Positions 13,499 through 18,707 of a stretch of 18,707 nucleotides of DNA are shown piece after piece. This DNA comes from Flemingiibacterium sp045649205. Its GTDB lineage: Bacteria; Bacillota; Clostridia; Oscillospirales; CAG-272. Below the pieces are notes generated by a model that was not told where the DNA came from, did not search any database, and saw only the letters and a list, made by a program, of their open reading frames with translations. Made by a program: the position numbers and the translations under genes. Positions within the stretch are counted from its first letter, which is position 1; each line of letters starts with the position of its first letter. Location of the stretch: contig JAZRPJ010000026.1 of assembly GCA_045649205.1 (NCBI GenBank), positions 1-18,707 on the forward strand, given 5' to 3'.

Positions 13499-14902
13499 AT
13501 GTATACAAGTTATAAAAAATCGGACCTTGACCGAATTTTTGCCGAGAAACGCTCGGTTTATTTCATAGGTATCGGCGGAATCAGTATGTCCTCTCTTGCC
13601 CATATAGCTTTGTCAATGGGGCTTCGAGTAGGCGGATACGACCGGACCCCTTCCCACCTCACGAAGGTGTTGGAGGCTGATGGGGCAGAGATATATTATG
13701 AGCTTTCGCCGGCACATATCGAAGACTACGATGTAATTATATATACAGCCGCCATTGCCCCCGACAATGAGGAGCTTGCACCTGCTCTTGAATATGACAG
13801 ACGGGGCGATAAATTCTGCATTTACCGTGCGGATTTTCTCGGTTGGCTTATGAGTTCTTATAAAAACCGCATCGGTATTTCCGGTATGCACGGAAAAAGC
13901 ACGGCGACTTCTATGCTTGCTCATATTTTCCTTGCCGCAGAGCTTGACCCTACAGTGGTACTTGGTGCAGAGCTTGAGGCGCTCGGCGGCGCATATAAGA
14001 TCGGAAAAGGTGACAGCTTCATCATGGAAGCCTGTGAATATCAGGATTCATTTTTGTCCTTTACCCCGAACATAGCTGTTGTATTGAATATTGACATGGA
14101 CCACCCGGATTATTTCCACGATATTTCTCAGATCATAGCTTCATTTAAAAATTATTTATCAATTGCCGGGGATGGTTATGCGATAGTCAATGCGGACAAC
14201 GGAAATGTACGCCTTGCCTGCGAAGGGTACAAGGGCAGAATTGTCCGTTTCGGTTACTCGGAAGATGCAGATTTTCGCCCCGAAAACATAGTCTACAATG
14301 GGGGCAAAGCGGAATTTGATATAATCAAAAACGGCGAATTTTTCCTCCATGCAAAACTCGGCGTGTCCGGTGAGCATAACATAATGAACGCCCTTGCAAC
14401 CACTGCCGCTGCCCATATATGCCATGTGCATCCCGATGCCATTGCGAAGGGGCTTGAAGAATTTACCGGCGCAAAACGCCGCATGGAGCTTCGTGGATAC
14501 GTATCGGGGCTTGCGGATGGGGTAAAGGTGCCGCTGTACGATGATTATGCCCATCATCCCACCGAGATAAAGGCGACGGTGCGCGGTGCACTTAAATGCG
14601 GATACCGGCGAGTTTTTGTGGTATTCCAGCCCCATACCTACTCCCGTACACATGAGCTTTTCAATGAATTTTCGGAATCCTTTGATGGCGTAAATCTGAT
14701 TCTTGCCGACATCTACGCTGCACGAGAAAAGAACACCTTCGGGGTAAGCTCCGAAAAGTTGGCGGCTGTCACCCCGGGGGCGGTTTATCTCCCGTCAAAT
14801 GAAAAAATCGCAGAATATCTCCGCGCCAATTTACAGGATGGGGATATGCTCATTGTCATGGGCGCAGGTGACATTATTAAGCTTGATGAGCTTTTACTGT
14901 AA
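13499..14902 (+). CDS. murC: UDP-N-acetylmuramate--L-alanine ligase
   Basis: MurC joins L-alanine to UDP-MurNAc with ATP, the first amino acid step of peptidoglycan precursor synthesis, in the cytosol. It is 467 aa, a normal length. The N-terminal Rossmann domain has GIGGISMSS (about 24-32), the central ATPase domain has the P-loop GMHGKST (129-135), the Mg-binding and substrate region has EACEYQDSF and NIDMDHPDYF, and the C-terminal domain has YDDYAHHPTEIKAT and FQPHTYSRTHELF, the MurC hallmark that separates it from MurD, MurE and MurF. The P-loop carries Met where Thr is commonest. The single-gene transcript is bounded by a promoter (13459-13467) and a stem-loop (14911-14940). It lies outside a dcw cluster, as in many Clostridia. 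Confidence 0.96.
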   Translation: MYTSYKKSDLDRIFAEKRSVYFIGIGGISMSSLAHIALSMGLRVGGYDRTPSHLTKVLEADGAEIYYELSPAHIEDYDVIIYTAAIAPDNEELAPALEYDRRGDKFCIYRADFLGWLMSSYKNRIGISGMHGKSTATSMLAHIFLAAELDPTVVLGAELEALGGAYKIGKGDSFIMEACEYQDSFLSFTPNIAVVLNIDMDHPDYFHDISQIIASFKNYLSIAGDGYAIVNADNGNVRLACEGYKGRIVRFGYSEDADFRPENIVYNGGKAEFDIIKNGEFFLHAKLGVSGEHNIMNALATTAAAHICHVHPDAIAKGLEEFTGAKRRMELRGYVSGLADGVKVPLYDDYAHHPTEIKATVRGALKCGYRRVFVVFQPHTYSRTHELFNEFSESFDGVNLILADIYAAREKNTFGVSSEKLAAVTPGAVYLPSNEKIAEYLRANLQDGDMLIVMGAGDIIKLDELLL

Positions 14903-14910
14903 ATATAATT

Positions 14911-14940
14911 ATCCCCCGAGCCACCATATGCTCGGGGGAT
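14911..14940. terminator. Stem-loop between convergent murC and ppa
   Basis: ATCCCCCGAGC (14911-14921) and GCTCGGGGGAT (14930-14940) form a perfect 11-bp stem with an 8-nt loop. There is little T-tract on either side, but its place between two gene ends suggests a shared terminator. Confidence 0.65.
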
Positions 14941-14954
14941 AGTGTTAGTGTTTA

Positions 14955-15488
14955 TTATTTGCAGAAAATCTCTACATAATTGTTAATAGCATCGCTTATG
15001 ATTTTTACCGCGGCATCTCTACCAGCAACTTCGTTAACTGCGGTTTCCTTACCCTCAAGGTTTTTATAAACTTTGAAGAAATGACGCATTTCCTCGAAAA
15101 TGTGGCTGGGAAGCTGGTCGATACTGTCGTAATGATTGTATGTGGGGTCGGAGAAGGGGATTGCTATAATCTTTTCGTCGCTTCTGCCATTGTCTATCAT
15201 GGAGATGACTCCGATGGGATACGCACGCACAAGGGTCAGCGGCTCAATGGCTTCCGAGCAGAGAAGAAGTACATCGAGAGGGTCCTGGTCATCGCCGTAA
15301 GTCCTCGGAATGAAGCCGTAGTTAGCAGGATAGTGAGTTGATGTATAAAGGATTCGGTCAAGCATAATAAGACCCGTTTCTTTATCAAGCTCATACTTTT
15401 TCTTGCTTCCTTTGGAAATTTCAACTACGCAGACAAAATCCTGGGGATTGATTCGTTTTGGTGAAATATCGTGCCATATATTTGACAT
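14955..15488 (-). CDS. ppa: Family I inorganic pyrophosphatase
   Basis: This soluble enzyme hydrolyses pyrophosphate and so drives biosynthetic reactions forward. It is 177 aa from the ATG at 15488, matching the prokaryotic family. Visible motifs include GSKKKYELDKETG (substrate lysines), LYTSTHYPANYGFIPRTY and the metal-binding signature DQDPLDVL (67-74), followed by DNGRSDEKIIAI and HFFKVYKNLEGK. An upstream in-frame TTG (15500) would only add four residues. No good ribosome site precedes either start, which is unusual here. The leader instead contains a hairpin (15500-15520) within 12 nt of the ATG. Upstream on the same strand is the five-hairpin array. Confidence 0.93.
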   Translation of the reverse strand: MSNIWHDISPKRINPQDFVCVVEISKGSKKKYELDKETGLIMLDRILYTSTHYPANYGFIPRTYGDDQDPLDVLLLCSEAIEPLTLVRAYPIGVISMIDNGRSDEKIIAIPFSDPTYNHYDSIDQLPSHIFEEMRHFFKVYKNLEGKETAVNEVAGRDAAVKIISDAINNYVEIFCK

Positions 15489-15499
15489 ATTAATTACCA

Positions 15500-15637
15500 A
15501 GGCTTTCGGTACAAAAGCCTACCTTTCTATGCGATGTTCTTCATCGCATGGGAATCTGGGGATGGTTTTGCGAAGCAAAATCTTTGCGTGAAGCGCAAAG
15601 AAAGCCACAAAACCCGCGTGAAAAATTATTTTTCACG
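15500..15637. repeat. Array of five short perfect hairpins upstream of ppa
   Basis: Five short inverted repeats lie in a row: AGGCTTT/AAAGCCT (15500-15520), ATGCGATG/CATCGCAT (15529-15549), TTTTGC-gaa-GCAAAA (15566-15580), TCTTTGCG/CGCAAAGA (15581-15601) and CGTGAAAAA-tta-TTTTTCACG (15617-15637). GGTTTTG (15564-15570) can also pair with CAAAACC (15608-15614) in a longer alternative stem. The last hairpin may terminate the upstream gene. The rest would form a structured ppa leader. Confidence 0.8.
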
Positions 15638-15649
15638 TTAGATCCTTTC

Positions 15650-16648
15650 TTAATTTACTCGTTCAAAATCGCCGTCGCCGATAAGGCGGTGGAGCGTTAC
15701 CTCTGCTTGGCATGAGCTGCCGTCCCACTTGTGATCAGCAAAATAGTAATAGCCGTTGCCAAGGGAGATAGTACCGTAAGCACCGAGAGTGAAATCACTG
15801 CCGTATACGCCGGATTCATGGGGAAGCCCTCGCTTTGCAATGGGGAGATATGTTTTGCCCTTCTCTTCATATTCTGGGGCGCAAAGATCAATAAAATACA
15901 TTCGTCTGTTGGGATATATTTCACTTTCTCCGGGATACACGGCTGCGATAAGGCAGCCTGTATGTGCGTCATACTCCAGATTCTGGATTCCGAAGTTAGT
16001 GTTTCCGGTATGGACAAAGAGCTTTTCATCCGCCCAGATACCGCCTCGTGTGTCGCTTCCGGGGACTGTTTTTTCGAATTTATCCGATATTCTGTCAAAA
16101 TCAAAGGTGAGGATCACCTGGTCGTCGTTGTCACCCAGATATACACCGTAGGCAACAGCAACAGCTCTTTTACCGTTTCTGTCCGGAATGAATGTTATTC
16201 CGTCGATGCCGGCACAGCCGTATCTGTGGTCATTTGCATAGTCCTCGCAAACGTCGTTTAAGCGAAGGAGAGTAAGTGCTCCGCTTTCGATGGCATCAAC
16301 CTCGCCGGTTATCTTTGATACATCAATTCTCGCAATATAGAAAGCTTCGGCGCATTTTCCGGAAATCCCAAGCTCGTCGCGGATTCCCTGACCGATAACG
16401 TCATTCTTATATTCAAGGGATGCATACACGCATCCGTCTGCATCGTTATAAGCTATACAGCCAAGATGACCGGTAAGGCCTGCAGCTGCCCCGACGAAAT
16501 TTCCCTGCATATCGGTTTTTAAGAGATTTGTGGTAAAAGAATAATACATAAAATCGCCATCGGTGGCGATGCCTTGGCAGTGAATGGAATTTGTTATCTT
16601 GGATTTTGTTAGTATTTCCCGTGGAAGATTATTTATATCGTATTTCAT
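15650..16648 (-). CDS. Predicted beta-propeller-like cytosolic protein, unknown function
   Basis: I do not recognise this 332-aa protein. It has no signal peptide or membrane helix. Repeated strand-turn units with Gly and aromatic residues (HCQGIATDGDFMYYSF; GCIAYNDADGCVYASLEY; GIQNLEYDAHTGCLIAAVYP; GTISLGNGYYYFADHKWDG) suggest a beta-propeller, but no Kelch, WD or NHL signature is clean. The start at 16648 is chosen because AGGAG lies 7 nt upstream; the frame opens at 16681, inside the preceding terminator. It follows serC-serA on the same strand, separated by a strong terminator whose end is about 20 nt from its ATG, so it depends on read-through or an unseen promoter. A metabolite-binding or lyase-like role is possible but not supported. 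Confidence 0.7.
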   Translation of the reverse strand: MKYDINNLPREILTKSKITNSIHCQGIATDGDFMYYSFTTNLLKTDMQGNFVGAAAGLTGHLGCIAYNDADGCVYASLEYKNDVIGQGIRDELGISGKCAEAFYIARIDVSKITGEVDAIESGALTLLRLNDVCEDYANDHRYGCAGIDGITFIPDRNGKRAVAVAYGVYLGDNDDQVILTFDFDRISDKFEKTVPGSDTRGGIWADEKLFVHTGNTNFGIQNLEYDAHTGCLIAAVYPGESEIYPNRRMYFIDLCAPEYEEKGKTYLPIAKRGLPHESGVYGSDFTLGAYGTISLGNGYYYFADHKWDGSSCQAEVTLHRLIGDGDFERVN

Positions 16649-16670
16649 GAAACTTTCTCCTAATGGACAA

Positions 16671-16710
16671 AAATGCCGCACGCCGCCTTTTCAGCGGATG
16701 CGGCATTTTT
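16671..16710 (-). terminator. Terminator after serA
   Basis: AAATGCCGCA (16671-16680) and TGCGGCATTT (16699-16708) form a perfect 10-bp stem with an inner CGC/GCG pairing. Five T follow on either strand. Its minus-strand end lies about 10 nt from the ribosome site of the next gene. Confidence 0.8.
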
Positions 16711-16714
16711 ATTA

Positions 16715-17905
16715 TTACTTGATTATATTAACCTTGATAGTTCCCTCAAGATTTTCGATTTCAGCTACGATAGCGGCGATTGTCGCATCGTCAACCTGAC
16801 CGACGATTTCAACGATGGTGTACGCATAATCCTTCTTGGAGCGGTTTACCATGTTTTCGATGTTAATGCTCTTTGCAGAAACAGCGGTGGAAATCTGGGA
16901 GATCATGTTAGGTACGTTCTTGTGAAGTACGCAGACACGAAGGTCGCCGTTGTGAGGCATTGAAACATTGGGGTAGTTTACGCTGTTCACAATGTTGCCG
17001 TTTTCAAGGTACTCACGAAGCTGCTTTGCCGCCATAACAGCACAGTTGTCTTCGGATTCTTCAGTGGATGCACCCAGGTGAGGGATTGCGATTACGCCTT
17101 CCATGCCCGCCGTGCGTGCGTTCGGGAAGTCGGTTACATAACGTCTTACCTTGCCGGACTTGAGTGCTGCTTCCATGTCGTCGTCGTTAACGAGAGCGTC
17201 ACGGGCGAAGTTAAGAATGATAACGCCGTCCTTCATCATTGCCAGGGTATCTTTGTTGATCATATATTTGGTGGCGACGGAGGGATCGGGATTGTCAATA
17301 AGAGGAGTATGGATAGAGATGATATCGGAGTTCTTGAAGATATCCTCTCTTGTGTTCACCTTGTGTACCGCACGGGAAAGATTCCATGCAGCCTCAACGG
17401 AAATGTAGGGGTCGCATCCCAGGACTTCCATTCCGAGAGCAACAGCGGCATTTGCGAGAGGGCCGCCGATTGCGCCAAGACCGATGATACCAAGAGTCTT
17501 GCCCTTAATTTCGATACCTGCGAACTTGGATTTTTCCTTTTCAACAAGCTTTGCCACGTTGGGGTCATCCTTTGCGGTCTGCACCCAGTTGATACCGCCT
17601 ACGATATCGCGGCAAGCGAGAAGCATGCCGCAGAGTGCTGCTTCTTTAACGCCGTTTGCGTTAGCACCGGGGGTATTGAATACTACGATACCCTGATCAG
17701 CGCACTTGTCGAGAGGAATATTGTTGACGCCGGCACCGGCTCTTGCAATAGCCTTAAGGTTGGAGCCGAACTCCATATCGTGCATTACTGCGGAGCGGAC
17801 CATAATGGCGTCGGGATTCTCGATGTTATCGGCTACTGCGTAATTTTCATCGAAAATTGCGGTGCCGCATTTTGCGATTTTATTGAGAAGCTGAATGTTT
17901 TTCAT
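16715..17905 (-). CDS. serA: D-3-phosphoglycerate dehydrogenase with ACT domain
   Basis: SerA oxidises 3-phosphoglycerate with NAD to phosphohydroxypyruvate, the first step of serine synthesis. It is 396 aa, the compact form found in Clostridia. Substrate-binding segment RAGAGVNNIP lies at 55-64, the NAD-binding GLGAIG at 142-147, the catalytic Arg235 in NFARDALV, and His276 in PHLGAS. A C-terminal ACT domain (about 322-396) can bind an amino acid, usually serine, for feedback control. The usual DVFxxEP stretch that carries the third catalytic residue (Glu) reads TDFPNAR here, as I recall for a clostridial branch of the family. The ATG has AAAGGA about 10 nt upstream. It lies 18 nt after serC, in one operon. 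Confidence 0.93.
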   Translation of the reverse strand: MKNIQLLNKIAKCGTAIFDENYAVADNIENPDAIMVRSAVMHDMEFGSNLKAIARAGAGVNNIPLDKCADQGIVVFNTPGANANGVKEAALCGMLLACRDIVGGINWVQTAKDDPNVAKLVEKEKSKFAGIEIKGKTLGIIGLGAIGGPLANAAVALGMEVLGCDPYISVEAAWNLSRAVHKVNTREDIFKNSDIISIHTPLIDNPDPSVATKYMINKDTLAMMKDGVIILNFARDALVNDDDMEAALKSGKVRRYVTDFPNARTAGMEGVIAIPHLGASTEESEDNCAVMAAKQLREYLENGNIVNSVNYPNVSMPHNGDLRVCVLHKNVPNMISQISTAVSAKSINIENMVNRSKKDYAYTIVEIVGQVDDATIAAIVAEIENLEGTIKVNIIK

Positions 17906-17923
17906 TGTGTTGTGTCCTTTCGG

Positions 17924-18707
17924 TTAGGCTTTGGGGTTTTCAGCGGCGAATTTCTTCATGAAAGCTACAAGTGCTTCAACACCTTCGTAAGGCATAGCGT
18001 TGTAGATGGAAGCTCTCATTCCGCCAACGGAACGGTGACCCTTAAGATTCTTAAGACCGGCTGCATCCGCTTCCTTTGCGAATTTCTTGTCGAGATCCTC
18101 AACGCCGGTAACGAAGGTTACGTTCATCATGGAACGTGCTTCCTTCTCGGTGGGCGCGATATAATAGTTCTGGCTGTCGAGGTAATCGTAGAGAACAGCA
18201 CACTTCTTCTCGTTGATCTCCTTCATTCCCTCAAGACCGCCGATGGAAAGAATCCATTCGTAAACCAGCTTTGCAACGTAGATACACCAGCAAGGAGGGG
18301 TGTTATACATAGAATCGGCATCAGCGATGGTCTTATAGTCGAGCATTACAGGAATATCCTCTCTTGCGTTGCCCATAAGATCCTCACGGATGATAACGAT
18401 AGTAAGACCTGCGGGAGCCATGTTCTTCTGTGCACCTGCATAGATAACACCGAACTTGGAAACGTCAACAGGCTCGGAAATAATGCAGGAGCTCATATCA
18501 GCTACCAGAGGAACGTCACCGGTATCGGGAATGTAGTTCCACTTGGTTCCGTAGATGGTGTTGTTGAAGCAGATATGTACGTAGTCTGCAACAGGGCTGA
18601 AGTCGTCTTTGGTAAGCTTGGGGATATATGTATTGTTCTTATCCTCACTTGAAGCAACGAGCTTAACGTCGCCGTACTTCTGAGCTTCTTTATAAGCCTT
18701 CTTTGAG
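17924..18707 (-). CDS. serC: Phosphoserine aminotransferase, 5' end outside window
   Basis: SerC transfers an amino group from glutamate to phosphohydroxypyruvate, giving phosphoserine, with PLP as cofactor. The window holds the C-terminal 260 residues or so. The frame runs unbroken off the end of the window (SKKAYKEAQKYGDVKLVASS...), so the N-terminal third lies beyond it. The PLP lysine is in YAGAQKNMAP, preceded by the PLP-contacting region VPLVADMSSCI. Further SerC marks are NTPPCWCIYVA, LYEYID-like LYDYLDSQN, MMNVTFV and HRSVGGMRASIYNAMP near the C-terminus. It lies upstream of serA in the same operon. An internal ATG at 18496 is not the start. Confidence 0.95.
   Translation of the reverse strand, partial: SKKAYKEAQKYGDVKLVASSEDKNNTYIPKLTKDDFSPVADYVHICFNNTIYGTKWNYIPDTGDVPLVADMSSCIISEPVDVSKFGVIYAGAQKNMAPAGLTIVIIREDLMGNAREDIPVMLDYKTIADADSMYNTPPCWCIYVAKLVYEWILSIGGLEGMKEINEKKCAVLYDYLDSQNYYIAPTEKEARSMMNVTFVTGVEDLDKKFAKEADAAGLKNLKGHRSVGGMRASIYNAMPYEGVEALVAFMKKFAAENPKA

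Noticed and set aside
15500..15637. The hairpin array as a CRISPR or direct-repeat array
   Set aside because: The hairpins differ from one another in sequence and spacing; there are no equal spacers and no cas genes.
17078..18652. A 524-codon open frame on the plus strand opposite serA and serC
   Set aside because: It runs antisense through two clear genes with all their motifs. Biased codon use in those genes removes stops from the opposite strand. It is Cys/Val/Asn/His-rich with no known fold and no ribosome site.

Overview
The window looks like chromosomal DNA of a low-to-mid GC, Gram-positive, spore-forming anaerobe of the Clostridia, probably an Oscillospiraceae/Ruminococcaceae-type gut lineage. 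The grounds are spoVG, an orphan MsmK-type sugar ATPase, a DUF6062-like Cys-rich protein, AGGAGG-type ribosome sites, TTGACA/TATAAT promoters, and a family of hairpin-rich intergenic elements. Placement at genus level is not possible from the sequence alone. No rRNA, tRNA, CRISPR array, phage or IS transposase is visible.

Layout. 1-600: tail of an upstream gene, a structured repeat (copy 1) bracketed by two diverged copies of a 36-nt hairpin sequence, and a small Asn/Gln-rich ORF on the minus strand (341-505). 619-4522: a HAD phosphatase (-), a two-TM membrane protein (+), the 3' remnant of a nagB-like gene (-), an orphan sugar-type solute-binding lipoprotein (-) and trmB (-). 4680-6394: a translationally coupled pair, a HAAS/DUF1700-like membrane protein and a DUF4097-like protein. 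6395-7738: msmK behind a palindrome-rich promoter. 7831-9548: an OGG1-type 8-oxoguanine glycosylase (-) and a Cys-rich DUF6062-like protein (+), fired from overlapping divergent promoters. 9588-11280: an accessory-looking stretch with an XRE-TPR regulator, then two tandem copies of the structured repeat and a terminator with no adjacent gene. 11380-14902: an M23/G5 cell-wall hydrolase (+), spoVG (-) and murC (+). 14955-18707: ppa (-), an array of five short hairpins, a predicted beta-propeller protein of unknown function (-), then serA and the 5'-truncated serC (-), the first two steps of serine synthesis.

How the genes fit together. Most are housekeeping: peptidoglycan synthesis and remodelling (murC, M23), serine biosynthesis (serC-serA), pyrophosphate removal (ppa), tRNA modification (trmB), oxidative DNA repair (ogg) and sporulation/cell division control (spoVG). 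msmK and the solute-binding lipoprotein are both separated from any permease genes, which fits a shared ATPase energising several sugar importers.

The least ordinary material is non-coding or small. The main items are the three-copy cloverleaf-like element with compensating changes in its hairpins, the five-hairpin array upstream of ppa, the overlapping divergent promoters at 8776-8817, and the 54-residue N/Q-rich ORF. No complete new multi-gene system is evident. The structured element is the best candidate for something undescribed, although similar sequences may be common in related genomes.
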